Origin: Escherichia sp. MOD1-EC7003
GTDB taxonomy: Bacteria > Pseudomonadota > Gammaproteobacteria > Enterobacterales > Enterobacteriaceae
Assembly: GCF_002965065.1 (NCBI RefSeq)
Contig: NZ_PTRE01000067.1
Location: forward strand, 1-37,145
Direction of reading: 5' to 3'
Length of the DNA stretch: 37,145 nucleotides
Under the pieces are notes generated by a model that did not search any database, had not been told where the DNA came from, and was given only the letters and a program-made list of their open reading frames with translations. Position 1 is the stretch's first letter, and every line of letters starts with the position of its first letter. The position numbers and the translations under genes are program-made. This document shows, in pieces, positions 7,414-16,949 of this stretch.

Positions 7414-9706
7414 ACCGCTGGCGGAGTCATCAATCCCGTCGGAAGCACTGACAGCGGTTTCTGAGGCGCTTCCGGCAGCGACTGCCGATGACGATGACAG
7501 CCAGCAGTTGCTGCTGAGCGGCATGAGCTGCGCCAGCTGTGTCACCCGCGTACAAAATGCGCTGCAAAGCGTACCGGGCGTCACTCAGGCACGGGTAAAC
7601 CTGGCGGAGCGTACTGCGCTGGTGATGGGCAGTGCCTCCCCACAAGATTTAGTGCAAGCGGTGGAAAAAGCGGGCTACGGCGCGGAAGCGATTGAAGATG
7701 AAACTAAACGCCGCGAGCGCCAGCAGGAAACCGCCGTCGCTACGATGAAGCGCTTCCGCTGGCAGGCAATTGTTGCACTGGCGGTGGGTATCCCGGTAAT
7801 GGTCTGGGGGATGATCGGCGATAACATGATGGTCACCGCCGACAACCGCAGCCTGTGGTTGGTTATCGGCCTGATAACCCTGGCGGTAATGGTTTTCGCC
7901 GGCGGGCATTTTTATCGCAGCGCATGGAAAAGCCTGCTAAACGGTGCGGCGACGATGGATACGCTGGTGGCGCTGGGTACTGGTGTGGCGTGGATCTATT
8001 CGATGAGCGTCAACCTGTGGCCGCAGTGGTTCCCGATGGAAGCGCGACATCTTTATTACGAAGCCAGCGCGATGATTATTGGTCTGATTAATCTCGGCCA
8101 TATGCTGGAAGCGCGCGCACGCCAGCGTTCTTCTAAAGCGCTGGAGAAGTTACTCGATTTAACCCCGCCGACGGCGCGTCTGGTCACCGCAGAGGGTGAA
8201 AAAAGCGTGCCGCTGGCTGATGTTCAGCCTGGTATGTTGCTGCGCCTGACGACCGGCGACCGCGTGCCGGTAGATGGAGAGATTACCCAGGGCGAAGCGT
8301 GGCTGGATGAAGCGATGCTGACGGGCGAACCAATCCCACAGCAAAAAGGCGAAGGCGATAGCGTCCATGCCGGGACAGTGGTGCAGGATGGCAGCGTGCT
8401 GTTTCGCGCCAGTGCAGTTGGCAGCCATACCACGCTGTCGCGGATTATTCGTATGGTGCGCCAGGCTCAGAGCAGTAAGCCAGAAATCGGTCAGCTGGCA
8501 GATAAAATCTCTGCCGTATTTGTGCCGGTGGTGGTGCTGATTGCGCTGGTCAGTGCAGCAATCTGGTATTTCTTTGGTCCGGCACCGCAGATTGTCTATA
8601 CCCTGGTGATTGCCACCACGGTGCTGATTATCGCCTGTCCGTGTGCGCTGGGGCTGGCGACGCCGATGTCGATTATTTCCGGTGTTGGGCGGGCGGCAGA
8701 GTTTGGTGTACTGGTGCGGGACGCCGACGCGTTGCAACGCGCCAGTACGCTCGATACCGTAGTGTTCGATAAAACCGGGACGCTGACCGAAGGGAAGCCG
8801 CAGGTTGTCGCAGTGAAAACTTTTGCTGATGTTGATGAAGCGCAGGCATTGCGTCTGGCGGCGGCACTGGAGCAAGGTTCCAGCCATCCACTGGCACGAG
8901 CGATCCTCGATAAAGCAGGCGATGTGCAGTTGCCGCAGGTCAACGGTTTCCGCACATTGCGGGGGCTGGGCGTGAGCGGTGAAGCAGAAGGTCATGCGTT
9001 ATTGCTGGGTAATCAGGCGCTGTTAAATGACCAGCAAGTCGATACTAAAGCGATTGAAACAGATATTTCAGCTCAGGCATCGCAAGGGGCAACGCCTGTG
9101 CTGCTGGCGGTTGACGGAAAAGCGGTAGCCCTGCTGGCTGTACGCGATCCGTTGCGTAGTGATAGCGTGGCGGCGCTGCAACGTCTGCATAAAGCGGGAT
9201 ATCGTCTGGTGATGCTAACCGGGGATAACCCAACCACCGCCAATGCGATCGCCAAAGAAGCCGGGATTGATGAGGTGATTGCCGGGGTGCTGCCGGACGG
9301 TAAAGCTGAAGCGATTAAACGCCTGCAAAGTGAAGGACGTCAGGTGACAATGGTGGGCGACGGCATTAACGACGCGCCAGCGCTGGCCCAGGCAGATGTT
9401 GGTATTGCAATGGGTGGCGGCAGTGATGTTGCCATTGAAACCGCGGCGATTACCCTGATGCGCCACAGCCTGATGGGCGTGGCAGACGCACTGGCGATTT
9501 CCCGCGCCACGTTACGTAACATGAAGCAAAACCTGCTGGGCGCGTTTATTTACAACAGTATCGGTATTCCGGTCGCTGCCGGTATTTTGTGGCCGTTCAC
9601 CGGAACGCTGCTTAACCCGGTGGTTGCCGGAGCGGCAATGGCGCTCTCGTCGATTACCGTAGTGAGTAACGCCAACCGGTTGCTGCGGTTTAAACCGAAG
9701 GAATAA
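7202..9706 (+). CDS. copA: CopA, Cu(I)-exporting P1B-type ATPase
   Basis: This 834-residue pump exports Cu(I) from cytoplasm to periplasm. There are two N-terminal heavy-metal domains, GLSCGHC (C14, C17) and GMSCASC (C110, C113). The membrane CPC motif has C479 and C481. The phosphorylation site is D523 in DKTGT, followed by SSHPLA (P1B His-Pro), TGDN and GDGINDAP. The full length matches the E. coli protein. AAGGAG lies 6 bp before the ATG. Transcription is driven by the CueR-controlled promoter. A slippery heptamer near codon 68 can also yield the short CopA(Z) chaperone. A weak hairpin follows the stop. Confidence 0.98.
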   Translation: MSQTIDLTLDGLSCGHCVKRVKESLEQRPDVEQVDVSITEAHVTGTASAEQLIETIKQAGYDASVSHPKAKPLAESSIPSEALTAVSEALPAATADDDDSQQLLLSGMSCASCVTRVQNALQSVPGVTQARVNLAERTALVMGSASPQDLVQAVEKAGYGAEAIEDETKRRERQQETAVATMKRFRWQAIVALAVGIPVMVWGMIGDNMMVTADNRSLWLVIGLITLAVMVFAGGHFYRSAWKSLLNGAATMDTLVALGTGVAWIYSMSVNLWPQWFPMEARHLYYEASAMIIGLINLGHMLEARARQRSSKALEKLLDLTPPTARLVTAEGEKSVPLADVQPGMLLRLTTGDRVPVDGEITQGEAWLDEAMLTGEPIPQQKGEGDSVHAGTVVQDGSVLFRASAVGSHTTLSRIIRMVRQAQSSKPEIGQLADKISAVFVPVVVLIALVSAAIWYFFGPAPQIVYTLVIATTVLIIACPCALGLATPMSIISGVGRAAEFGVLVRDADALQRASTLDTVVFDKTGTLTEGKPQVVAVKTFADVDEAQALRLAAALEQGSSHPLARAILDKAGDVQLPQVNGFRTLRGLGVSGEAEGHALLLGNQALLNDQQVDTKAIETDISAQASQGATPVLLAVDGKAVALLAVRDPLRSDSVAALQRLHKAGYRLVMLTGDNPTTANAIAKEAGIDEVIAGVLPDGKAEAIKRLQSEGRQVTMVGDGINDAPALAQADVGIAMGGGSDVAIETAAITLMRHSLMGVADALAISRATLRNMKQNLLGAFIYNSIGIPVAAGILWPFTGTLLNPVVAGAAMALSSITVVSNANRLLRFKPKE

Positions 9707-9720
9707 GTACGTCATTGCGG

Positions 9721-9746
9721 ATGCGCTGCTTTAGGGCGGCGCATTT
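9721..9746 (+). terminator. Probable copA terminator hairpin
   Basis: ATGCGCTGC (9721-9729) pairs with GCGGCGCAT (9736-9744), allowing one G-U, around a six-base loop. Only two T residues follow directly, so intrinsic termination would be weak. It begins 14 bp after the copA stop. Confidence 0.45.
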
Positions 9747-9763
9747 GGCATCGACGCATGACT

Positions 9764-9797
9764 GCCGGATGCGGCGTGAACGCCTTATCCGGCCTAC
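9764..9797. repeat. Single REP element between copA and ybaQ
   Basis: GCCGGATGCGGCGTGAACGC followed by CTTATCCGGCCTAC is a canonical REP palindrome. It lies between the convergent 3' ends of copA and ybaQ. Confidence 0.85.
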
Positions 9798-9819
9798 GAG
9801 ATGAAGCGATGTTTTGGCC

Positions 9820-10161
9820 TTACGCGACCTTTTTTGCACGCTCTTCACGGCGTGCCAAATATTCAGCCACTGTTTCAATCCGTCCCAATTCTTCCTGGGT
9901 GCGCATGTTGTTTTCAACTTCCCAAAGATCAACTGCCGCCTGGAGGTTTAGCCAAAAATCGACTGTGGTATCAAAAACTTTCGCCAGACGGAATGCCATT
10001 TCAGTGGTGAGTTTACGATTATTATTGATCAGTGTACTGACGCTATTACGATGAACATGCAGCAACTCTGCTAACTCATTGATTTTCAAAGCGAGCGGTT
10101 CCAGATATTCATAGAGAAGAATATCTCCGGGTGTCGTCGGTTTTCTTGTTGCCTGTTTCAT
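9820..10161 (-). CDS. ybaQ: YbaQ, HigA-like Xre-family DNA-binding protein
   Basis: This 113-residue protein has the HigA/VapI antitoxin fold: PGDILLYEYLEPLALKINEL, then a helix-turn-helix HRNSVSTLINNNRKLTTEMA, then the FDTTVDFWLNLQ segment. I chose the ATG at 10159-10161 (MKQATRKPTT); an upstream ATG would add 18 unlikely residues. No HigB-type RelE toxin gene lies beside it: upstream is the divergent ybaP and downstream is a REP and copA. It therefore looks like an orphan antitoxin acting as a transcriptional regulator. Its targets are unknown. Confidence 0.9.
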   Translation of the reverse strand: MKQATRKPTTPGDILLYEYLEPLALKINELAELLHVHRNSVSTLINNNRKLTTEMAFRLAKVFDTTVDFWLNLQAAVDLWEVENNMRTQEELGRIETVAEYLARREERAKKVA

Positions 10162-10298
10162 AGTTTTTAACTGTTGCTTCCCTGTGAATAGTGATACAAG
10201 AACATACTGAATCATACAAACACATTAAACAAGTCCCCAACTCCATTTGCGCCATCCCTCCCCGCGCGCTAGCATGATATTTCACAAAGGGAGGTCGT

Positions 10299-11093
10299 AT
10301 GGATCTGTTGTACCGGGTAAAAACGCTTTGGGCCGCGCTGCGCGGTAATCATTACACCTGGCCTGCTATCGATATCTCTCTTCCCGGCAATCGCCATTTT
10401 CATCTGATCGGCAGTATTCATATGGGTAGCCACGATATGGCTCCCCTGCCCACCCGTTTGCTCAAAAAGCTCAAAAACGCCGATGCGCTGATCGTCGAGG
10501 CGGATGTTTCCACCAGCGATACGCCTTTTGATAATTTGCCTGCCTGCGAGGCTCTGGAAGAGCGTATCAGCGAGGAGCAATTGCAAAACCTGCAACATAT
10601 CAGCCAGGAGATGGGCATTTCCCCCTCACTCTTTTCTACCCAACCGCTGTGGCAAATCGCGATGGTTCTTCAGGCGACACAGGCACAAAAGCTGGGACTG
10701 CGGGCAGAATATGGTATCGATTACCAGCTATTGCAGGCGGCGAAACAACAACATAAACCCGTGATTGAACTGGAAGGGGCAGAAAATCAGATTGCCATTT
10801 TACTCCAGCTCCCTGACAAAGGACTGGCGCTGCTGGACGATACGCTGACTCACTGGCACACCAACGCTCGGTTACTGCAACAAATGATGAGCTGGTGGCT
10901 AAATGCGCCGCCGCAAAATAATGAAATAACGCTGCCCAGTACGTTCAGTCAGTCGCTGTACGATGTGCTGATGCATCAGCGAAATCTCGCCTGGCGGGAT
11001 AAACTGCATGCTATGCCGCCAGGGCGCTACGTGGTGGCGGTCGGTGCGTTGCATCTGTATGGCGAAGGTAATCTGCCGCAGATGCTGAAATAA
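10299..11093 (+). CDS. ybaP: YbaP, TraB/GumN family protein
   Basis: This 264-residue protein carries the two paired motifs of the TraB/GumN (PrgY/TIKI-like) family: GSIHMGSHD near residues 38-46 and GALHLYGEGN near 249-258. Their histidines are proposed metal ligands of a putative metalloprotease fold. No clear signal peptide is visible, and the biological role in E. coli is not established. GGGAGG precedes the ATG. The TAA stop (11091-11093) overlaps the poly-A stretch that forms the terminator U-tract of chiX on the opposite strand. Confidence 0.92.
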   Translation: MDLLYRVKTLWAALRGNHYTWPAIDISLPGNRHFHLIGSIHMGSHDMAPLPTRLLKKLKNADALIVEADVSTSDTPFDNLPACEALEERISEEQLQNLQHISQEMGISPSLFSTQPLWQIAMVLQATQAQKLGLRAEYGIDYQLLQAAKQQHKPVIELEGAENQIAILLQLPDKGLALLDDTLTHWHTNARLLQQMMSWWLNAPPQNNEITLPSTFSQSLYDVLMHQRNLAWRDKLHAMPPGRYVVAVGALHLYGEGNLPQMLK

Positions 11094-11175
11094 AAAAATG
11101 GCCAATATTGCTATTGGCCCGTCAAAGAGGAATTTCATATTTTTATTATTATGCCGTCACTTTAAGCGACGGTGT
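11092..11175 (-). ncRNA. chiX: ChiX (MicM/SroB) small regulatory RNA
   Basis: On the minus strand an 84-nt RNA starts ACACCGTCGCTTAAAGTGAC and contains the GAAATTCCTCTTTGACGGGC seed region. It ends with the hairpin GGGCCAATAGCAATATTGGCC followed by seven T residues. This matches ChiX, the Hfq-dependent RNA that represses chiP (chitoporin), chbBC and dpiBA and is titrated by the chb mRNA. Relative to the ChiX I recall, one loop base of the terminator differs. The 3' end overlaps the ybaP stop codon. Confidence 0.95.
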
Positions 11176-11181
11176 AACTCG

Positions 11182-11210
11182 ATTGTCGCTCAATCTCACC
11201 ATCCTGCCAA
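11182..11210 (-). promoter_or_regulatory. chiX sigma-70 promoter
   Basis: On the minus strand a -35 TTGGCA (11205-11210) and a -10 GACAAT (11182-11187) are separated by 17 bp. The -10 ends six bases before the predicted first nucleotide at 11175. This is a strong constitutive-looking promoter, in keeping with the high ChiX abundance known in E. coli. Confidence 0.85.
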
Positions 11211-11281
11211 TACTCTTAGGCAAGATGACTCTTTTTTTTGGACCGCCAATAGGCGTATGCTTGCTTCGTTTTTTTGTTTAA

Positions 11282-11776
<495 letters not shown>

Positions 11777-11781
11777 GTGTT

Positions 11782-11810
11782 GTGCCGGATGTGAGTATCC
11801 GGCACTTTCG
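11782..11810 (+). terminator. ybaK terminator, between convergent ybaK and ushA
   Basis: GTGCCGGAT (11782-11790) and ATCCGGCAC (11797-11805) form a perfect 9-bp stem with a six-base loop, followed by TTTCGG. The T-run is short. The hairpin could also protect the 3' end of ushA mRNA on the other strand. Confidence 0.65.
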
Positions 11811-11812
11811 GA

Positions 11813-13465
11813 TTACTGCCAGCTCACCTCACCTTTCGGTTCATAAGCATTCGCATCCAGCGGCGAGTTTTTCTGGATATACGCTTTCAGCACTTCAGCA
11901 TCAATAAAGCCGGTATTCACATAGCCCGGTTTGTTATCAAGACGCGGATAGCCATCACCGCCGGTGGCATTGAAGTTTAATGTCGCCATACGGTAGGTTT
12001 TCGCCGGATCGACCGACTCACCTTTGATTTTCAGGTCGTTCAGTTTGCCGTCTTTCGCCACAAAGCTAACATTGGCAAATTGCGGGTAGGCCCCCGAATC
12101 CGGTTTCATCTGCGCCACAGCGGTCAGGTAATCAATCACCTCTTTACCCGTCATGTCGGCATACACCACCACATTGCCGAACGGCTGCACTTTCAGTACG
12201 TTTTTATAGCTGATATCACCTGCTTCGATAGAATCACGAATCCCACCACCGCTCATCACCGCGAAGTCAGCGCCAGTGCGATCCATTTGTGCTGCCAGAA
12301 TTAATCGCCCCATATTGGTCTGTACAAAACGCACTTTGCTGCGGTCACCTTCCAGGCGACCATTGGTTTCGCCTATTTTCACTTCCAGCTGCGCTTTACC
12401 TTTATTCTGGAACGGCGATAACAGCGAGATCATTTGCTGGTTTTCAGCAATTTCAGGGGTGTAAAGCACACGCTCGCTTTTTCCGTCATCCCAGGTCACT
12501 TTCTTCTTCAGGTTCACCGGAATCAGCTGGTAGTTCACCATTTTCATTTCGCCATTACGAAACTCAAAATCAGCCCGTCCCACGTATTTGCCCCACTCAT
12601 GCGCCTGCACAATCCAGATGCCATTTTGTTGATCAGGTTTGCATGGCGTACCCGGCACGTAATCGACCTGTTTTTTATTTTCTACCGCCATGCAGACCGG
12701 ATCTTGCGAGTGACCACCGACGATCATCGCCAGCGATCCGGAAGGCAGTGCGCGTGCCATCTCCACATCACCCGGTGCGTTAGAGCCGTGCTCACCATTG
12801 TCGTAATGCCCCATATGGGTCGCCGCGATAATAATGTCTGGCTTTTCTGTCTGTTGCAGCTCCTGAATCACCAGCTTCGCTTCATCGGCGGGTTTACGGA
12901 ACTCAATATCGGTGAAGTTTTCTGGGTTGCCTAACTTCGCTGTGTCATCCGTCGTCAGGCCAATAACGGCGATTTTCAGATCCTGACGCTTAAACAGCGC
13001 CCATGGTTTAAACAGGCGCTCGCCGGTACTTTTCTGGTAGATATTGGCAGAAAGCAACGGGAACTTTGCCCACTTTTCCTGCTGGCGTAATACGGTGAGC
13101 GGGTTATCAAACTCATGATTACCGAGCGCCATTGCATCATAGCCCACCAGATTCATACCGCGAAAATCAGGTTCGGCATCCTGTAAGTCGGACTCGGGCA
13201 CGCCAGTGTTAATGTCGCCACCGGAAAGTAGCAGCACGCTACCGCCTTCAGCCGCAACCTCTTTACGGATACCATCCACCAGCGTTTTTTGCGCCGCCAG
13301 ACCATATTCGCCATATTCATTGCGCCAAAAATGACCATGGTGATCATTGGTATGCAGAACTGTAATTTTGTAGGTTTTATCCTGTTCATACGCCAGAGCA
13401 GTTTCACTCACCAGTGTCAATGTGGTTAACAGTGCTAACGCCACGCCCCGCTGCAATAATTTCAT
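11813..13465 (-). CDS. ushA: UshA, periplasmic 5'-nucleotidase/UDP-sugar hydrolase
   Basis: This 550-residue secreted enzyme has a Sec signal peptide with cleavage predicted after ALA at residue 25. It hydrolyses UDP-sugars and 5'-nucleotides in the periplasm so the nucleosides can be imported. The N-terminal calcineurin-like metallophosphatase domain shows HTNDHHGHF, GGDINTG, LGNHEFD, ATHMGH and VGGHSQ, which carry the two-metal ligands. The C-terminal domain binds substrate and contains the FNATGGDGYP segment. Length is normal for the family. It is monocistronic and divergent from fsr, with 217 bp between the starts. Confidence 0.97.
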   Translation of the reverse strand: MKLLQRGVALALLTTLTLVSETALAYEQDKTYKITVLHTNDHHGHFWRNEYGEYGLAAQKTLVDGIRKEVAAEGGSVLLLSGGDINTGVPESDLQDAEPDFRGMNLVGYDAMALGNHEFDNPLTVLRQQEKWAKFPLLSANIYQKSTGERLFKPWALFKRQDLKIAVIGLTTDDTAKLGNPENFTDIEFRKPADEAKLVIQELQQTEKPDIIIAATHMGHYDNGEHGSNAPGDVEMARALPSGSLAMIVGGHSQDPVCMAVENKKQVDYVPGTPCKPDQQNGIWIVQAHEWGKYVGRADFEFRNGEMKMVNYQLIPVNLKKKVTWDDGKSERVLYTPEIAENQQMISLLSPFQNKGKAQLEVKIGETNGRLEGDRSKVRFVQTNMGRLILAAQMDRTGADFAVMSGGGIRDSIEAGDISYKNVLKVQPFGNVVVYADMTGKEVIDYLTAVAQMKPDSGAYPQFANVSFVAKDGKLNDLKIKGESVDPAKTYRMATLNFNATGGDGYPRLDNKPGYVNTGFIDAEVLKAYIQKNSPLDANAYEPKGEVSWQ

Positions 13466-13682
13466 ACTTCTCTCCCTGACCAGATTTCAACGTGTTGAAA
13501 AATAGTATGACGCGACATCATAGACAAGTCTGCGTCCGATGAAGATAAATCTGCATCCAGATTAGAAATTCTGTATTCAGCGTTGAGACTTCCTTCAGGC
13601 GGCACATACAGGTATGTTAGTCGGGTAATAATCACAAGTAAGATCATTCTTTACATCGCAACCCTGAAAAAGTGACGTTCCT

Positions 13683-14903
13683 ATGGCAATGAGTGAACAA
13701 TCCCAGCCTGTGGCGGGCGCGGCTGCGTCAACGACCAAGGCCCGAACATCGTTTGGTATTTTAGGGGCTATCAGCCTCTCACATCTTCTGAACGACATGA
13801 TCCAATCGCTGATTCTGGCGATTTATCCGCTGCTTCAGTCAGAATTTTCTCTGACATTTATGCAAATTGGCATGATAACCCTCACCTTCCAGCTCGCCTC
13901 TTCGCTACTGCAACCGGTGGTCGGTTACTGGACAGATAAATATCCGATGCCGTGGTCGTTGCCGATTGGTATGTGCTTTACCTTAAGTGGTCTGGTGCTG
14001 CTGGCCCTGGCGGGCAGTTTTGGCGCAGTTCTGCTGGCGGCGGCGCTGGTCGGCACCGGTTCATCGGTCTTTCACCCGGAATCTTCCCGCGTGGCCCGGA
14101 TGGCCTCTGGTGGGCGTCATGGTCTGGCGCAATCGATCTTCCAGGTCGGCGGCAACTTTGGCAGTTCCCTGGGGCCCTTGCTGGCGGCAGTGATTATCGC
14201 GCCTTATGGTAAAGGTAACGTTGCCTGGTTTGTGCTTGCGGCACTGCTGGCTATCGTGGTGTTGGCGCAAATCAGCCGTTGGTACTCTGCACAGCACCGC
14301 ATGAATAAAGGAAAACCCAAAGCGACGATTATCAATCCACTGCCGCGCAACAAAGTGGTACTGGCGGTCAGCATTCTGTTAATCCTGATTTTCTCGAAAT
14401 ATTTCTATATGGCGAGCATCAGCAGCTATTACACCTTTTATCTGATGCAAAAATTCGGATTATCTATCCAGAATGCCCAGCTTCATCTGTTTGCCTTCCT
14501 GTTTGCCGTTGCCGCAGGTACGGTGATCGGCGGGCCTGTAGGGGATAAAATTGGGCGAAAATATGTGATTTGGGGCTCTATCCTCGGCGTTGCGCCGTTT
14601 ACGCTGATTTTACCCTACGCCAGCCTGTACTGGACGGGGGTTTTAACAGTAATTATTGGATTTATCCTCGCTTCAGCGTTCTCTGCCATTCTGGTCTACG
14701 CTCAGGAGCTGCTTCCGGGACGTATCGGTATGGTTTCTGGACTCTTTTTCGGCTTTGCTTTCGGCATGGGAGGTCTGGGAGCGGCAGTTCTGGGGCTTAT
14801 CGCCGACCACACCAGCATCGAGTTAGTCTATAAAATCTGTGCTTTCCTGCCACTATTGGGGATGTTAACCATATTCCTGCCTGATAACCGGCATAAAGAC
14901 TGA
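13683..14903 (+). CDS. fsr: Fsr, MFS fosmidomycin efflux transporter
   Basis: This 406-residue protein has 12 predicted membrane segments and the MFS loop motif GDKIGRKYVIWGS between helices of the second half. A polar, alanine-rich N-terminus of about 25 residues precedes the first helix. In E. coli the protein confers fosmidomycin resistance when overproduced; its natural substrate is not known. A second ATG two codons downstream is possible, but the first gives the usual length. A strong terminator follows, so it is probably transcribed alone. Confidence 0.95.
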   Translation: MAMSEQSQPVAGAAASTTKARTSFGILGAISLSHLLNDMIQSLILAIYPLLQSEFSLTFMQIGMITLTFQLASSLLQPVVGYWTDKYPMPWSLPIGMCFTLSGLVLLALAGSFGAVLLAAALVGTGSSVFHPESSRVARMASGGRHGLAQSIFQVGGNFGSSLGPLLAAVIIAPYGKGNVAWFVLAALLAIVVLAQISRWYSAQHRMNKGKPKATIINPLPRNKVVLAVSILLILIFSKYFYMASISSYYTFYLMQKFGLSIQNAQLHLFAFLFAVAAGTVIGGPVGDKIGRKYVIWGSILGVAPFTLILPYASLYWTGVLTVIIGFILASAFSAILVYAQELLPGRIGMVSGLFFGFAFGMGGLGAAVLGLIADHTSIELVYKICAFLPLLGMLTIFLPDNRHKD

Positions 14904-14910
14904 TTTCATT

Positions 14911-14944
14911 GCAGCCAAAGGCAAACTTTGGCTGCATCGTTTTA
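14911..14944 (+). terminator. fsr intrinsic terminator
   Basis: GCAGCCAAAG (14911-14920) and CTTTGGCTGC (14926-14935) form a perfect 10-bp stem with a GCAAA loop. ATCGTTTT follows. It begins 7 bp after the fsr stop. Confidence 0.88.
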
Positions 14945-15140
14945 CAGTCGCCATAAGCCTTTCCTCTGTTAAACCGCCTTCTGTTTTCCGATCCGTGATT
15001 TTTTTGCAGCTAATTCCATTTTTTTGCAAAATTCAACAATTATTCATAAACATCATCAATGAAATTGTCATAAACTATTACCTGTAGTTTTGGTTTTCCC
15101 GGCCAAAAATGGACACTAACCACCAGGAAAAGGAGACGGA

Positions 15141-16817
15141 ATGCATCACGCCACCCCGCTTATTACCACCATTGTTGGCGGCCTTGTGCTCGCCTTTATC
15201 CTCGGCATGCTGGCCAATAAACTTCGTATTTCTCCTCTGGTGGGATATCTGTTAGCAGGTGTGCTGGCAGGACCATTCACTCCGGGCTTTGTTGCCGATA
15301 CCAAGCTTGCGCCGGAACTGGCAGAGCTGGGCGTGATTTTGCTGATGTTCGGCGTCGGTTTGCATTTTTCGCTCAAGGATTTGATGGCGGTAAAGTCCAT
15401 CGCTATTCCCGGCGCGATCGCCCAGATAGCCGTGGCGACGCTGCTGGGTATGGCGCTCTCTGCCGTGCTGGGCTGGTCGTTAATGACCGGTATCGTATTC
15501 GGTTTATGTCTTTCCACCGCCAGTACCGTGGTGTTACTACGCGCTCTTGAAGAAAGGCAATTAATAGACAGCCAGCGTGGGCAAATCGCCATCGGTTGGT
15601 TGATCGTGGAAGACCTGGTCATGGTTCTGACGCTGGTATTGCTGCCCGCAGTAGCAGGAATGATGGAACAGGGCGATGTGGGCTTCGCGACGCTGGCCGT
15701 TGATATGGGAATCACCATCGGCAAGGTGATCGCATTTATCGCCATTATGATGCTGGTAGGTCGCCGTCTGGTGCCGTGGATTATGGCACGCAGCGCAGCA
15801 ACCGGTTCCCGTGAGCTGTTTACCCTGTCGGTGCTGGCACTGGCGTTAGGGATTGCCTTTGGTGCGGTGGAGCTGTTTGACGTCTCCTTCGCACTCGGCG
15901 CGTTCTTTGCCGGAATGGTACTGAACGAGTCTGAACTGAGTCACCGTGCCGCCCACGATACGCTGCCATTACGCGATGCGTTTGCGGTGCTGTTTTTTGT
16001 CTCCGTCGGGATGTTGTTTGATCCGTTAATTCTGATTCAGCAACCGCTGGCGGTGCTGGCAACACTGGCGATTATTCTGTTTGGTAAGTCGTTAGCCGCG
16101 TTTTTCCTGGTGCGACTGTTTGGTCACTCCCAACGTACGGCGTTAACTATCGCCGCCAGCCTGGCGCAGATTGGTGAATTCGCTTTTATCCTGGCGGGGC
16201 TGGGGATGGCGTTGGATCTGCTGCCGCAGGCTGGGCAAAACCTGGTACTGGCAGGGGCAATCCTGTCGATTATGCTTAACCCGGTGTTGTTCGCGCTGTT
16301 GGAGAAATATCTGGCGAAGACTGAAACGCTGGAAGAGCAGACTCTGGAAGAGGCAATCGAAGAAGAGAAGCAGATCCCAGTGGATATTTGCAACCATGCG
16401 CTACTGGTAGGCTACGGGCGTGTGGGCAGCTTGCTGGGGGAAAAATTACTCGCCTCTGATATTCCGCTCGTGGTCATTGAAACGTCACGAACTCGTGTTG
16501 ATGAGCTGCGAGAGCGCGGGGTCCGGGCGGTATTGGGCAATGCGGCGAACGAAGAAATTATGCAACTGGCGCATCTGGAATGTGCAAAATGGCTGATCCT
16601 GACGATTCCCAACGGTTATGAAGCGGGCGAGATTGTGGCATCTGCCCGCGCGAAAAACCCGGATATTGAGATTATTGCCCGCGCCCATTATGACGATGAA
16701 GTGGCGTATATTACCGAACGCGGTGCAAATCAGGTGGTGATGGGTGAGCGTGAAATCGCCCGTACTATGCTGGAACTGCTGGAAACGCCACCGGCGGGTG
16801 AAGTGGTGACGGGGTAA
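15141..16817 (+). CDS. ybaL: YbaL, CPA2 cation/proton antiporter with TrkA-N domain
   Basis: This 558-residue inner-membrane protein has about 12 hydrophobic helices (residues 5-390) of the monovalent cation:proton antiporter-2 family. A charged Glu-rich linker (about 395-412) follows, then a cytoplasmic TrkA-N/RCK domain whose nucleotide-binding loop GYGRVG lies at 424-429. It resembles KefB and KefC but lacks their long C-terminal region. Transported ion and ligand are not established. AGGAGACGGA precedes the ATG. The 237-bp upstream gap is AT rich and presumably holds its promoter; I could not single out a convincing one. Confidence 0.93.
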   Translation: MHHATPLITTIVGGLVLAFILGMLANKLRISPLVGYLLAGVLAGPFTPGFVADTKLAPELAELGVILLMFGVGLHFSLKDLMAVKSIAIPGAIAQIAVATLLGMALSAVLGWSLMTGIVFGLCLSTASTVVLLRALEERQLIDSQRGQIAIGWLIVEDLVMVLTLVLLPAVAGMMEQGDVGFATLAVDMGITIGKVIAFIAIMMLVGRRLVPWIMARSAATGSRELFTLSVLALALGIAFGAVELFDVSFALGAFFAGMVLNESELSHRAAHDTLPLRDAFAVLFFVSVGMLFDPLILIQQPLAVLATLAIILFGKSLAAFFLVRLFGHSQRTALTIAASLAQIGEFAFILAGLGMALDLLPQAGQNLVLAGAILSIMLNPVLFALLEKYLAKTETLEEQTLEEAIEEEKQIPVDICNHALLVGYGRVGSLLGEKLLASDIPLVVIETSRTRVDELRERGVRAVLGNAANEEIMQLAHLECAKWLILTIPNGYEAGEIVASARAKNPDIEIIARAHYDDEVAYITERGANQVVMGEREIARTMLELLETPPAGEVVTG

Positions 16818-16851
16818 ACGGTGATTTCCGGATGTAAAATATAAAAAATAT

Positions 16852-16935
16852 GTAGGCATGATAAGACGCGCCAGCGTCGCATCAGGCATCGAGAGCCAAA
16901 TGCCAGATGCGGCGTGAACGCCTTATCTGGCCTAC
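16852..16935. repeat. REP pair between ybaL and gsk
   Basis: The left REP core is GATAAGACGCGCCAGCGTCGC followed by ATCAGGC. The right one is GCCAGATGCGGCGTGAACGC ending in TTATCTGGCCTAC. The two are inverted, forming a BIME between the convergent ybaL and gsk 3' ends. Confidence 0.88.
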
Positions 16936-16949
16936 GAACCGACGATAAC

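Noticed and set aside
8159..8995. A 278-codon minus-strand open frame within copA
   Set aside because: It is antisense to the conserved catalytic core of copA, with a His/Arg/Gln-rich translation typical of shadow frames.
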